Assembly (NCBI RefSeq): GCF_011300215.1 | Contig: NZ_CP049866.1 | Span: forward strand, 2,790,001 to 2,854,000 | Source: Nocardioides piscis | Lineage (GTDB): Bacteria; Actinomycetota; Actinomycetes; Propionibacteriales; Nocardioidaceae | Length of the DNA: 64,000 bases | Direction: 5' to 3' | Shown: one piece after another, positions 27,147 to 38,399 of the stretch | Layout of the letters: each line of letters opens with the position of its first letter | Position numbering within the stretch: position 1 is the stretch's first letter | Notes under the pieces: generated by a model | Databases searched by the model: none | What the model was told of the DNA's origin: nothing | Seen by the model: only the letters and a program-made list of their open reading frames with translations | Translations under genes and position numbers: made by a program

Positions 27147-27515
27147 TTGACCCCCGAGCACCGTGGCCGGCTGCGTCGCAGCCTCGCCCGCTGGGCCGAC
27201 AGCGGCGAGGCGCACGCGCGAGACCTGCGCGCCACGCACGCGGCGGCCGGGGAGGTGAGCATCCAGGACGCGCCGGACCGCGACCGGGTGGTCCTTCGCG
27301 GCACGATCCGGACCGTCACTCTTCGTCCCCGAGGTGGCGTCCCCGCGCTCGAGGCCGAGCTGGACGACGGCAGCGGGGTCATCACCATCGTGTGGCTCGG
27401 ACGTCGTCGCATCGCCGGCGTCGGACCGGGGCGGGCGATGAGGGTCGAGGGCCGGATCGGCACCGGCTCGGGGCACCGGGTGCTCTTCAATCCCCGCTAC
27501 GAGCTGATCCCGTGA
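27147..27515 (+). CDS. OB-fold nucleic-acid-binding protein
   Basis: 122 residues. The likely start is TTG 27147, 7 nt after the DUF3710 stop; no ATG or GTG fits better without losing the conserved helix RRSLARWADS. The C-terminal 80 residues form a single OB-fold (VVLRGTIRTVTLRP, ELDDGSGVITIVWLGRR, VGPGRAMRVEGRIG) like those of the tRNA-binding/RecG-type wedge. Commonly found between DUF3710 and DUF3159. Overlaps DUF3159 by 4 nt (GTGA). Confidence 0.8.
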   Translation: MTPEHRGRLRRSLARWADSGEAHARDLRATHAAAGEVSIQDAPDRDRVVLRGTIRTVTLRPRGGVPALEAELDDGSGVITIVWLGRRRIAGVGPGRAMRVEGRIGTGSGHRVLFNPRYELIP

Positions 27516-28239
27516 CCGGCGCAGCCACCCCCGGCCCGCACCCTGAGGCCGGGGCCCCACCGTCGACACCGTCGAGGCGGTCGTCCGCCGTCAGCTGGCC
27601 CAGGCGCTGGGCGGCCGGCGCGGCATGGTCGAGGCCGCCGTGCCCACCATCGCCTTCACGATCTTGTGGTTGACCACCCGTGAGCTGCGCCTCGCGCTGG
27701 CCATCAGCGTCTCGGTGGCCGTCGTGCTGCTCCTGGTCCGCCTGGTCCAGCGCTCCTCTGTGCAGTTCGTCGTCAACGCACTGGTCGGCATCGGCATCGG
27801 CTGGCTCTTCGTGGCGCGCTCGGCGGCGAGCGGAGGCAGCGAGCAGGAGCAGGCGCTGGCCTACTTCCTGCCGGGAATCCTCTACAACTCCGGCTACGCC
27901 GTGGTGCTGGCCGTGACCTGCCTGATCGGCTGGCCGGTCGTGGGATTCATGGTGGGCAGCGTCACCGGCGACCCCACTGCCTGGCACGACGACAAGCAGG
28001 TCGTCAAGCTCTGCACCCGCCTGACCTGGCTGCTGGCGTTGCCGTGCCTGCTGCGTGTCCTGGTCCAGGCGCCGATCTGGCTGGCCGGGAATGCGGGCTC
28101 GGTCGACCCGGACGCAGCCGTGGCTGCCCTGGGGGTGCTCAAGGTCGTCCTGGGCTGGCCGCTGCAGCTGGCGGCCCTGGGGGCGATGGTGTGGGTCCTG
28201 GCGCGCAACCACACACCGATGGGCCAGCCAGCGGGCTGA
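27512..28239 (+). CDS. DUF3159 membrane protein, frameshifted in this sequence
   Basis: The GTG at 27512 overlaps the OB-fold stop and reads VTGAATPGPHPEAGA. The conserved part (TVDTVEAVVRRQLAQALGG, then MVEAAVPTIAFTILWLTTRE) is in another frame. That frame has a TGA at 27544 and no good start before ATG 27625. One missing C in the CCCC at 27555-27558 joins them; length is 728 nt, one short of a multiple of three, giving 242 residues when repaired. Five to six hydrophobic segments, the DUF3159 pattern, uncharacterised. Start at ATG 27625 (204 residues) is the fallback if no base is missing. Confidence 0.8.
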
Positions 28240-28247
28240 CCCGGAGG

Positions 28248-28919
28248 TCAGGAGCGGCGGTCCCGCGGCGAGAGCAGTGCTTCGAGCTCTTCCTCGATCT
28301 CCGTCGGGCAGACGAACAGCAGCTCGTCGCCGGCCTCCAGCGGCTGGTCGCCGGTGGGGGTGTAGACCTGTCCGTCGCGCAGGATGGTGACGAGCGAGCA
28401 GTTGTCGGGCAGCGGCACCAGGCCACTGGGCGTGCCGACGTAGGGCGACTCGGGCGGCAGGGTCATCTCGACGAGGTTGGCGTTGCCCTGGCGGAAGGTG
28501 AAGAGCCGGACGAGGTCACCGACACTGACTGCCTCCTCGACGAGGGCCGACATGATGCGCGGGGTGGAGACGTTGACGTCGACGCCCCACGCCTCGGTGA
28601 AGAGCCACTCGTTGTTGGGGTGGTTGACGCGCGCCACGGTGCGCGGCACCCCGAACTCGGTCTTGGCGAGCAGCGAGGTCACGAGGTTGGCCTTGTCGTC
28701 GCCGGTCGCGGCGATGACGACGTCGCACTTGTCGAGCTCGGCCTCCTCGAGCGAGGACAGCTCACAGGAGTCGGCGAGCAGCCACTCGGCGTGCGCCACC
28801 CGCTCCGGGCGGATGGCGCTGGGTGACTTGTCGATCAGGAGCACCTGGTGGCCGTTGTCGATCAGCTCGCGGGCGATCGAGCGGCCCACGGCTCCTGCAC
28901 CGGTGATGGCAACGCGCAT
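28248..28919 (-). CDS. TrkA-type K+ transport regulatory subunit (RCK_N + RCK_C), first copy
   Basis: 223 residues. N-terminal Rossmann domain with nucleotide motif GAGAVGRSIA (7-16) and IDKSPSAIRPE, then a TrkA-C domain from about 135 (NLVEMTLPPESPYVGTPSG to GDELLFVCPTEIE). Such proteins gate K+ channels or transporters in response to NAD(H)/ATP or c-di-AMP. 3 nt downstream of a second TrkA-type gene, together forming the CeoB/CeoC-like pair of actinobacteria. Divergent from a KimA-like transporter, the likely client. Confidence 0.88.
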   Translation of the reverse strand: MRVAITGAGAVGRSIARELIDNGHQVLLIDKSPSAIRPERVAHAEWLLADSCELSSLEEAELDKCDVVIAATGDDKANLVTSLLAKTEFGVPRTVARVNHPNNEWLFTEAWGVDVNVSTPRIMSALVEEAVSVGDLVRLFTFRQGNANLVEMTLPPESPYVGTPSGLVPLPDNCSLVTILRDGQVYTPTGDQPLEAGDELLFVCPTEIEEELEALLSPRDRRS

Positions 28920-28922
28920 CTT

Positions 28923-29585
28923 CTACTGCTCCTCGGGTCCGCGCTCGAGCACCTCGTAGGCGTGCGCGGCGGTCTGTTCGCGCATCACCAGGTGAAGCAT
29001 GTCGCCCTCCTGGATGACGGTCTCCCGGGTCGGGATCATGCCTTCGCCGAGCCGGTCGATCCACGCGATGCGGCTGCGCGACTGCTCCTGGAAGTGGATC
29101 GTGCGCTCACCGACCCACTGCTCCGGCACCTGGATGTGGTCGACCCGGATCGTCCCCGAGGGGTCGCGGAAGTCGGGTTCGGCGCCGGCGGGCAGGACCC
29201 GCCGCAGCACCTGGTCGGCCGTCCACTTCACGGTCGCCACCGTGTTGATGCCGAGGCGCTGGTAGACCTCGGCGCGTCCGGGGTCGTAGATGCGCGCGAC
29301 GACCTGCTGGATCCCGAAGGTCTCGCGGGCGACCCGCGCGGCGATGATGTTGGAGTTGTCACCGCTGGAGACGGCCGCGAACGCGTCCGCGCGGCGGATG
29401 CCGGCCTTCTCCAGGACTGCCTGGTCGAAGCCGTAGCCGGTCACCTTGTCGCCGTTGAAGGACGGACCCAGGCGGCGGAACGCGTCCGGGTCGCTGTCGA
29501 TGACGGAGACGGTGTGGTTGCGGTCCTCGAGGCTGCGGGCAAGCGTGGATCCCACTCGGCCACAACCCATGATGACGACATGCAC
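28923..29585 (-). CDS. TrkA-type K+ transport regulatory subunit, second copy
   Basis: 220 residues from GTG 29585. RCK_N motif MGCGRVGSTLA (6-16) with ESDP-like VIDSDPDAFRRLG, RCK_C from about 140 (IRVDHIQVPEQWVGERTIHF to GDMLHLVMREQ). Shares domain architecture but only modest similarity with its neighbour at 28248. TACGGT lies 6 nt before the start. The two probably form a hetero-octameric gating ring or act separately on the divergent transporter. Confidence 0.87.
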   Translation of the reverse strand: MHVVIMGCGRVGSTLARSLEDRNHTVSVIDSDPDAFRRLGPSFNGDKVTGYGFDQAVLEKAGIRRADAFAAVSSGDNSNIIAARVARETFGIQQVVARIYDPGRAEVYQRLGINTVATVKWTADQVLRRVLPAGAEPDFRDPSGTIRVDHIQVPEQWVGERTIHFQEQSRSRIAWIDRLGEGMIPTRETVIQEGDMLHLVMREQTAAHAYEVLERGPEEQ

Positions 29586-29591
29586 GCCAGA

Positions 29592-29633
29592 ACCGTACTG
29601 CAGAGTGTGGCCGGGGCCGGGCGGGTCTAGGCT
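29592..29633. promoter_or_regulatory. Divergent leaderless promoter pair (trkA pair / KimA-like)
   Basis: Minus-strand TACGGT (29597-29592) ends 6 nt before GTG 29585; plus-strand TAGGCT (29628-29633) ends 8 nt before GTG 29642. The compact 56-bp region implies joint regulation of transporter and gate. No riboswitch-sized leader is possible. Confidence 0.55.
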
Positions 29634-29641
29634 TCGCGCCT

Positions 29642-31693
29642 GTGGGTGTCGGTGACGTAGCGAAGCGGATCCTGCTCGGGCGCAAGCTCCGCAGCAGCCA
29701 GTTGGGCGAGACACTGCTCCCCAAACGCATCGCACTGCCCGTCTTCGCCAGTGACGCCCTGTCCTCGGTGGCCTACGCGCCGGACGAGATCTTCATCATG
29801 CTCAGCGTCGCGGGGGTCTCGGCATACGCCTGGAGCTGGAAGATCGGGCTGTTCGTCGCCTTGGTCATGTTCACCGTCGTCGCGTCCTACCGGCAGACCG
29901 TGCACGCCTACCCCTCGGGTGGCGGCGACTACGAGGTGGCCACCGTCAACCTGGGGAAGACGGCAGGCATGACCGTGGCGAGTGCTCTCCTCGTCGACTA
30001 CGTGCTGACGGTCGCCGTGTCGATCTCGTCGGCCGCGCAGTATGCCGCCGGCGCGATCCCCGCCCTGATCGGGCACGAGGCGCTGGTCGCCTGCTTCGCG
30101 GTCGCGGTGCTGGCTGCGCTCAACCTGCGCGGCGTGCGCGAGTCGGGGACGTTGTTCGCCATACCGACCTATCTGTTCATGTTCACGATCCTGGGGATGT
30201 GCGGCTATGGCCTGCTTCGCCTCTGGGGCGGTGACCTGCCGCTGGCCGAGAGCGCCGGTCTCGAGATCGAGCCCTCGCCCGGGTGGGAGGGGCCGCTGAC
30301 CCAGGTCGCCATGGTCTTCCTGCTCGCTCGGGCCTTCTCGTCGGGATGTGCCGCGCTGACCGGGGTCGAGGCGATCTCCAACGGTGTGCCGGCCTTCAAG
30401 CGGCCAAAGAGTCGCAACGCGGCCACGACGCTGCTGCTCCTGGCGCTGATCGCGATCTCGATGATGATGAGCGTCATCGTGCTCGCCCAGCAGATGAGCG
30501 TGCGCTACGTCGACCCGCACGAGCTCGACCGCCTGCGCGATGCCGCCGGGGGAGCGCTGCCGGGAGACTACGAGCAGCACCCGCTCATCTCCCAGATCGC
30601 TGCCGGCGTCTTCGACAACTTCGCGCCCGGCTTCTACTTCGTCGTCACGGTCACCGGGGTCATCCTCGTGCTGGCCGCCAACACGGCGTTCAACGGCTTC
30701 CCCGTCCTCGGGTCGATCCTCGCCCAGGACGGGCTGGCGCCGCGGTCGCTGGGGTCGCGGGGTGACCGGCTCGCCTACAGCAACGGCATCGTCTTCCTCG
30801 CCGCCATGTCGATGGTCCTGATCTTCGTCTTCGACGCCGAGACGACCAAGCTGATCCAGCTCTACATCGTCGGGGTGTTCGTCTCCTTCAACCTCAGCCA
30901 GCTCGGGATGATCCGCCACTGGACCCGACACCTGAGGGCCGAGACCGACCCGGCGAAGCGCCGCCGGATGATGCGCTCGCGGGCGATCAACACCTTCGGG
31001 CTGGGCCTGACCGCCGTCGTGCTGGTGATCGTGGTGGTGACCAAGTTCCTCGCCGGGGCCTGGATCACCATCTTGGCGATGGGTTTCTTCTTCCTGATCA
31101 TGAGGGGCATCCGGGGCCACTACACGATGGTCGAGGAGGAGCTCGCAGCCGACGAGCAGGACAAGGTGCTGCCGACCCGGGTGCACGCGATCGTCCTGGT
31201 CTCCAAGCTCCACAAGCCGACCCTGCGAGCCCTGGCCTTCGCCAAGGCCACCCGTCCCAACGTGCTCGAGGGGATCTATGTCTCGATCGACGCCCGCGCC
31301 ACGAACAGGCTGCTGGAGGAGTGGGACGAGCGCCACATGGACACGCCGCTGAAGGTGCTGCACTCGCCATACCGCGAGATCGTGCGGCCGATCGTCGAAT
31401 ACGCCCAGGAGATCCGACGCGCCAGCCCACGCGGCGTGGTGGCGGTCTACATCCCCGAATACGTCGTGGGTCGGTGGTGGGAGCAGCTGCTCCACAACCA
31501 GACGGCGCTGCGCCTCAAGGGGCGGCTGCTCTTCACGCCCGGGGTCATGGTCATCTCGGTGCCCTACCAGCTGCGATCCTCCGTCATCGCGGCCGACCGC
31601 GACTATCACAACCGGGTGCAGGCCGGAGACCTGCGGGCCGGCCGGGTCAGGGGCGGCGACCAGGCCGACACCGACCGGCAGATCGACCCGTGA
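29642..31693 (+). CDS. APC-superfamily permease, KimA-like potassium transporter
   Basis: 683 residues. N-terminal amphipathic part with LPKRIALPVFASDALSSVAY, a motif of the KimA/KUP-like APC branch. About 12 transmembrane helices follow to residue 500, then a roughly 170-residue cytoplasmic domain (VHAIVLVSKLHKPTLRAL to EYVVGRWWEQLLHNQTALRL) resembling the UspA-fold tail of KimA. KimA imports K+ with protons. Divergent from the TrkA pair, supporting K+ as substrate, although amino-acid permease is the default family label. Overlaps the methyltransferase gene by 4 nt. Confidence 0.83.
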   Translation: MGVGDVAKRILLGRKLRSSQLGETLLPKRIALPVFASDALSSVAYAPDEIFIMLSVAGVSAYAWSWKIGLFVALVMFTVVASYRQTVHAYPSGGGDYEVATVNLGKTAGMTVASALLVDYVLTVAVSISSAAQYAAGAIPALIGHEALVACFAVAVLAALNLRGVRESGTLFAIPTYLFMFTILGMCGYGLLRLWGGDLPLAESAGLEIEPSPGWEGPLTQVAMVFLLARAFSSGCAALTGVEAISNGVPAFKRPKSRNAATTLLLLALIAISMMMSVIVLAQQMSVRYVDPHELDRLRDAAGGALPGDYEQHPLISQIAAGVFDNFAPGFYFVVTVTGVILVLAANTAFNGFPVLGSILAQDGLAPRSLGSRGDRLAYSNGIVFLAAMSMVLIFVFDAETTKLIQLYIVGVFVSFNLSQLGMIRHWTRHLRAETDPAKRRRMMRSRAINTFGLGLTAVVLVIVVVTKFLAGAWITILAMGFFFLIMRGIRGHYTMVEEELAADEQDKVLPTRVHAIVLVSKLHKPTLRALAFAKATRPNVLEGIYVSIDARATNRLLEEWDERHMDTPLKVLHSPYREIVRPIVEYAQEIRRASPRGVVAVYIPEYVVGRWWEQLLHNQTALRLKGRLLFTPGVMVISVPYQLRSSVIAADRDYHNRVQAGDLRAGRVRGGDQADTDRQIDP

Positions 31694-32853
31694 GCCGGCA
31701 GGCGCGGCCGCGCAAGCTTCGGGGCCCCTCCAGGGCGGGGGAGCGGTTCGAGGTGGTGGTCGGACCCGTCGCCCACGGTGGCCACTGCGTGGCCCGGGTG
31801 GAGGGGAGGGCGGTGTTCGTGCGCCATGCCCTGCCCGGGGAGCAGGTCGTCGTGGAGGTCACCGAGGGGACCGACGGAGACCGGTTCTGGCGGGCCGACG
31901 CCGTCGAGGTGGTCGAGCAGTCAGCTGATCGGGTCCTCGCGCCGTGCCCGTTCGCAGGGCCCGGCCTGTGTGGGGGGTGCGACTTCCAGCACGTCTCCCT
32001 GCCGGCACAGCGCCAGCTGAAGGCGACCGTCGTCGCCGAGCAGCTGGTGCGGCTCGGAAGGCTCGGCCCGGAAGATCCACTCGTTCGTGAGCTGATCGTC
32101 GAGGCGGTGCCCGTGCCCGACCGTCCCGACGACGGCCTGCGCTGGCGCACCAGGCAGCGCTACGCCGCGCTCGCCGACGGCACGCCGGCCATGCGCAAGC
32201 ACCGGTCGCACGACCTGGTCGTCGTCGACGACTGCCTGATCGCGGCAGAGGGCGCGCGGCCAGGACAGCCCCAGGCCGTGACCACGTCACGTGGCGTCAC
32301 CGCGGGCGGCGCCACCCACGAGTTCGGGCTCGAGGCCGACGGCTTCTGGCAAGTCCATCCCGCCGCGCCGGCGGTCCTCGTGGACGCCGTGCTCTCGGCC
32401 CTCCGGCCGAGGACGGGGGAGCGGGTCCTCGACCTGTACGCCGGCGTCGGGCTCTTCGCCCGCTTCCTGGCCGATGCCGTCGGGGACGGCACCCGCGTCG
32501 TGGCCGTCGAGGCGGATCGGTCCGCGGCAGAGCACTGTCGCGACAACCTCGCCAGCCATCAGGGCGCGGTCGTGGCGCGCGGCTCCGTCGACCGGGTGCT
32601 GGCGTCGGCACATGACGAGCCGTTCGACCTCGTCGTCCTCGACCCGCCGCGTGAAGGAGCCAAGCGGCGTGTGGTGGAGCAGGTCGCGGACCGGGCACCG
32701 CGGGCGGTCGCCTACGTCGCCTGCGACCCGGCGGCGCTGGCCCGCGACGTCGCCATCTTCGCCGAGCACGGATATCGCCTCGAGCTCCTGCGGGCCTTCG
32801 ACCTGTTCCCGATGACGCACCACGTGGAGTGCGTCGCTCTGCTGACGCGCTGA
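31690..32853 (+). CDS. SAM-dependent RNA uracil-5-methyltransferase (TrmA/RlmD family)
   Basis: 387 residues from GTG 31690. TRAM domain (about 17-75), iron-sulfur ligands C86-x7-C94-G-G-C97 and C182, SAM motif VLDLYAGVGLFA (about 245-256), DPPREG and the catalytic cysteine C345 in YVACDPAALARD. Methylates C5 of uridine in rRNA or tRNA; which site cannot be told from sequence. The N-terminal linker is basic (SRQARPRKLRGPSRAGER). GTGA overlap with the transporter gene. Confidence 0.88.
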   Translation: MSRQARPRKLRGPSRAGERFEVVVGPVAHGGHCVARVEGRAVFVRHALPGEQVVVEVTEGTDGDRFWRADAVEVVEQSADRVLAPCPFAGPGLCGGCDFQHVSLPAQRQLKATVVAEQLVRLGRLGPEDPLVRELIVEAVPVPDRPDDGLRWRTRQRYAALADGTPAMRKHRSHDLVVVDDCLIAAEGARPGQPQAVTTSRGVTAGGATHEFGLEADGFWQVHPAAPAVLVDAVLSALRPRTGERVLDLYAGVGLFARFLADAVGDGTRVVAVEADRSAAEHCRDNLASHQGAVVARGSVDRVLASAHDEPFDLVVLDPPREGAKRRVVEQVADRAPRAVAYVACDPAALARDVAIFAEHGYRLELLRAFDLFPMTHHVECVALLTR

Positions 32854-32922
32854 CCCCTCGCGCGGGGCGAGCCGCGTGGGTAGCGTCAGCAGGACGCACG
32901 GTTGGTGGGAAGCGAGGTCGAG

Positions 32923-33249
32923 ATGGCGACGTACGCCGTGAACGAGGACGCTGTCGCGCACGCCCGGCGCCTGATCGACAAGAGGCAGTACGTCCTGGAC
33001 AGCGACTGGGGCGAGGTGCAGCCCGGCCCGGAGGATGAGAACGCATTCTTGTCGCGCCACACCTGGGACGACTACGCCGCGTGGCACCTCGGCCTCGCCG
33101 AGGGGGCCAACCCGGAGACCAAGGCGCGGCACGCGTTCGTGATCGGAGATCTGCGCCGGGTCCACCGCTCGGCGCTCATCGCCTGCGTCTATCGCGCGAG
33201 CGAGTGGCGTCACAAACAGGTCGAGCTGGCTGCGCACGACCTGCTCTAA
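32923..33249 (+). CDS. Conserved small protein of unknown function
   Basis: 108 residues from ATG 32923. No hydrophobic segment or signal peptide. A charged helix (AHARRLIDKRQYVLDSDWGE) is followed by WDDYAAWHLGLAEGANPETK and KARHAFVIGDLRRVHRSAL, suggesting a compact soluble domain. I recognise the pattern from actinobacterial genomes but cannot name a family. TAGCGT at 32881-32886 may be its -10, giving a leader of about 30 nt. Ends at the hairpin 33253-33276. Confidence 0.7.
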   Translation: MATYAVNEDAVAHARRLIDKRQYVLDSDWGEVQPGPEDENAFLSRHTWDDYAAWHLGLAEGANPETKARHAFVIGDLRRVHRSALIACVYRASEWRHKQVELAAHDLL

Positions 33250-33252
33250 CGG

Positions 33253-33276
33253 CTCGACGCGCGGGCAGGCGTCGAG
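33253..33276 (+). terminator. Hairpin terminator
   Basis: CTCGACGC (33253-33260) and GCGTCGAG (33269-33276) form an 8-bp stem with an 8-base loop, 4 nt after the stop of the small gene. Confidence 0.55.
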
Positions 33277-33298
33277 TGACGCCCTGAGCCCCATCATG

Positions 33299-33316
33299 TA
33301 TCTTGATGTCAAGACA
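33299..33316. promoter_or_regulatory. Palindromic candidate operator upstream of acnA
   Basis: TCTTGA-TG-TCAAGA (33301-33314) is a perfect inverted repeat, extended by TA and CA to 18 bases. It lies 25 bp before a TAGGGT -10 and 80 bp before the aconitase start, a normal place for a dimeric regulator. The regulator is not encoded nearby. Confidence 0.5.
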
Positions 33317-33340
33317 AACTTCGGTTGGCTCCGTCCCGCA

Positions 33341-33346
33341 TAGGGT
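33341..33346 (+). promoter_or_regulatory. Candidate -10 hexamer for acnA
   Basis: TAGGGT at 33341-33346 implies a transcript start near 33353 and a leader of about 43 nt before ATG 33396, with AGGAG at 33381-33385. No good -35 is evident, so an activator may be needed. Confidence 0.4.
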
Positions 33347-33395
33347 GGGGAGACACGGCCCGGTGATCCACCAGACAACTCAGGAGATGTGGCGA

Positions 33396-36283
<2,888 letters not shown>

Positions 36284-36293
36284 CCCACCACAA

Positions 36294-36340
36294 GACGCCA
36301 CGGGCGCCGACTCTGCGAAGGAGTCGGCGCCCGTGGCGTC
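36294..36340. terminator. Very strong bidirectional terminator
   Basis: A perfect 20-bp stem (36294-36313 with 36321-36340) closes on a 7-base loop TGCGAAG. It lies between convergent acnA and the gene ending at 36343, 10 and 3 nt from their stops. Confidence 0.85.
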
Positions 36341-36342
36341 TG

Positions 36343-37059
36343 TCATGAGGTCTCAGCCTCCGCTGTGATCCGGTCGGTCAGGCGCTTCCGGCGCTCGTCG
36401 GCGACCGAGGGCAGCAGGAGGGCGACGGCGTCCTCATAGATATCGCGCGCCCGGGCTGCCTGGAGCACCTCCACCAGGCGGTCGTCGGGAAGGCGGTCGA
36501 TGATGGCGGCCAGGGCGTCGGCAGCCTCGGTGAAAAGACCCACCTGGAGCAGCTCGTCCCCGGACGAGCCGTCCATCACGCCGAGCGCGACCTCGGTGTT
36601 GACGACAGCCACGAAGCGCCCGAGGGAGACGTGCTCGTGCTTCTCGCGGAGCCCTCGACCGGCGTCGATCAGCAGTGAGTCCGGCAGCCGGCTCAGCAGT
36701 GTCTTCGCCCGTTGTGGGTCCAGGCAGGCGGCCACCTCGCTGAGGAAAGCGGGTCGGAGCTTCTTCGCCAGCTTGGCGGCGTCGTCCGGGCTGATCGCCC
36801 CGGCGAAGCGGGCGCTCACCAGCGGCCCCATCGCGTGCTCGGCGATCCTGGCCGTGATGGCCGTCGGGAGCAGCGGTGCGAGGCCGGCCAGCCGGGTGAT
36901 GCGGTCCTCGTTGCGCTCGTGCAGGACGGTGCTGATCGTCGTGTGCAACGCACGGATGTCCTCGACGTCGTGCTCGGCCAGGAAGGCGAGCCGTTCGGTC
37001 GTCGTCCCGAGCTCACTGGCGAGCTTGGCCACCTCGATGCGCGACCGGAGGTCAGCCAC
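36343..37059 (-). CDS. Helical-repeat protein of unknown function
   Basis: 238 residues from GTG 37059, overlapping the preceding gene by 8 nt. Entirely helical, with repeated segments of about 35-40 residues carrying an L-x-x-L-P-x-x-x-L core (LAPLLPTAITARIAEHAM, LLSRLPDSLLIDAGRGL, IIDRLPDDRLVEVLQA). The repeats recall the N-terminal superhelix of MgtE Mg2+ channels. No transmembrane segments. Function unknown; a protein- or ligand-binding scaffold is plausible. Convergent with acnA. Confidence 0.65.
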   Translation of the reverse strand: MADLRSRIEVAKLASELGTTTERLAFLAEHDVEDIRALHTTISTVLHERNEDRITRLAGLAPLLPTAITARIAEHAMGPLVSARFAGAISPDDAAKLAKKLRPAFLSEVAACLDPQRAKTLLSRLPDSLLIDAGRGLREKHEHVSLGRFVAVVNTEVALGVMDGSSGDELLQVGLFTEAADALAAIIDRLPDDRLVEVLQAARARDIYEDAVALLLPSVADERRKRLTDRITAEAETS

Positions 37060-37285
37060 GGTCGCCCTTGGGGAACAGCAGGCCGCGCGCGGGCCCACGG
37101 AAGGGACGGGGCACCAGCGCGAGAGCACCCTGCATGCCCTGCTCGAAGGCCTCGTCCTCGGTGCGCATGGCCTCGACCACGGCTTCGTCGAGGACGGAGA
37201 CCTGGTCGGGCGACAGCTTCGAGAGGATCGGCAGGGCGTCGAGGGTGGTCTCGAGCCGTGCGAGCAGCTCGTCGGTGCTGGTCAT
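37052..37285 (-). CDS. Small protein of unknown function
   Basis: 77 residues from ATG 37285 (AAGGA upstream). Helical N-terminus with LLARLETTLDALPILSKLSP and a conserved-looking C-terminus ALVPRPFRGPARGLLFPKGD. Translationally coupled to the helical-repeat gene, so the two probably form one complex. No recognised family. Confidence 0.6.
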   Translation of the reverse strand: MTSTDELLARLETTLDALPILSKLSPDQVSVLDEAVVEAMRTEDEAFEQGMQGALALVPRPFRGPARGLLFPKGDRG

Positions 37286-37380
37286 GGGTGTCCTTCGTGG
37301 TCGGCGTTCGAACAGTAGTCAACTCGATGGGAGTACCCGTGCTGATGCGAGAGCCGCCCTCGACGGAGGAGAGTGCCTGC

Positions 37381-38058
37381 ATGAGCACCCGACGATGGCG
37401 CCCGGTCGGCGCGGCGATCATTCTGGTGGCCGCCCTGGCCCTGGCAGTGCTGCTGGTCTCGGTGCAGTACGGCCTCGCCGAGGAGTACGGCGCCGGGCCC
37501 GGTACGACCCTCCTGCCCTTCGCGCTCCTCCCCATCGGCGTGGCGGCACTCGCTGCGGCGATGGTGGGGTTCCGACGCACCGTCGTGGCTGCCCTGGCCA
37601 CCTTCGTGGTGCTCACGCTGGCGGCGACCGCGTTGGCGGCTCCTCTGGGGGGCCAGGCGCGCGACCGTCGAGCCCAGTCCAACGACGCGGCGTTTACCTG
37701 CAACGGCCCCAACGCACAGATCCAGGTCCCGGGTGAGGTCGATGCGGCGTTCCACCAGGTGGCCCACCCCGCACCGTACTGGCTCTACGGCCCGCTCTCG
37801 GGCAGCCCACTGGGTTGCACCGCGGGCATCGAGGGCCCGACGGAGGAGTCCTTCCCGGCCTGGCGGAGCAGTCTGCTCGACTCCGGGTGGGACGTGGAGC
37901 AGGACGGTCCCGAGGTGGTGGTCGTGCGCGGCGGCGTCAGGCTCACGCTCTATCGCGACGGCGAGCTCAGCATGCTGCACGCATCCGTGGCCGAGGCCGA
38001 CGACTGCGAAGATGGGCGGTCCACGGACCTGGGGGACGGTCAGGTGTCGATCTGCTGA
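37381..38058 (+). CDS. Membrane-anchored protein of unknown function
   Basis: 225 residues from ATG 37381, with GGAGGAG about 10 nt upstream (longer in-frame starts exist but lack this site). Three hydrophobic helices in the first 95 residues (RWRPVGAAIILVAALALAVL, LLPFALLPIGVAALAAAMV, TVVAALATFVVLTLAATAL) and an exported C-terminal domain with four cysteines (FTCNGPNAQ, LGCTAGIEG, DDCEDG, VSIC-stop) that may form disulfides. No family recognised. Confidence 0.68.
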   Translation: MSTRRWRPVGAAIILVAALALAVLLVSVQYGLAEEYGAGPGTTLLPFALLPIGVAALAAAMVGFRRTVVAALATFVVLTLAATALAAPLGGQARDRRAQSNDAAFTCNGPNAQIQVPGEVDAAFHQVAHPAPYWLYGPLSGSPLGCTAGIEGPTEESFPAWRSSLLDSGWDVEQDGPEVVVVRGGVRLTLYRDGELSMLHASVAEADDCEDGRSTDLGDGQVSIC

Positions 38059-38087
38059 GCCGTGCCCTGGGACGAGGGTCCGCGCCG

Positions 38088-38093
38088 TACGGT
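38088..38093 (+). promoter_or_regulatory. Candidate -10 hexamer TACGGT (leaderless)
   Basis: TACGGT ends 6 nt before ATG 38100. Confidence 0.5.
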
Positions 38094-38099
38094 TGTCGC

Positions 38100-38399
38100 A
38101 TGCTCGTTGCCTTCTCCATCTCCCCGACCTCCACCGACCCGACCGGGTCGGTCACCGAGGCGGTCGCTGCCGCAGTCCGGGTGGTGCGGGAGTCCGGACT
38201 GCCCAACGAGACGACGTCGATGTTCACGACTATCGAGGGGGAGTGGGACGAGGTCATGGCCGTCGTGAAACGGGCCGTCGACGTCGTGGCCGAGGTCTCG
38301 CCCCGCGTCGGACTGGTGCTCAAGGCCGACATCCGACCGGGCTTCGAGGGCCAGCTGAGCGCCAAGGTCGAGCGCGTCGAGTCAGCGCTGCGCTCGTGA
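38100..38399 (+). CDS. MTH1187/YkoF-like thiamine-binding protein
   Basis: 99 residues. Ferredoxin-like fold with MLVAFSISPTSTDPTGSVTE at the start and VLKADIRPGFEGQLSAKVER at the end, the MTH1187 (UPF0045) pattern. Members bind small ligands, possibly thiamine or hydroxymethylpyrimidine. Overlaps the DUF3105 gene by 4 nt (GTGA). Confidence 0.85.
   Translation: MLVAFSISPTSTDPTGSVTEAVAAAVRVVRESGLPNETTSMFTTIEGEWDEVMAVVKRAVDVVAEVSPRVGLVLKADIRPGFEGQLSAKVERVESALRS

Noticed and set aside
29627..31609. 660-codon minus-strand frame opposite the KimA-like gene
   Set aside because: Same low-complexity composition; the plus strand encodes a recognised membrane transporter.
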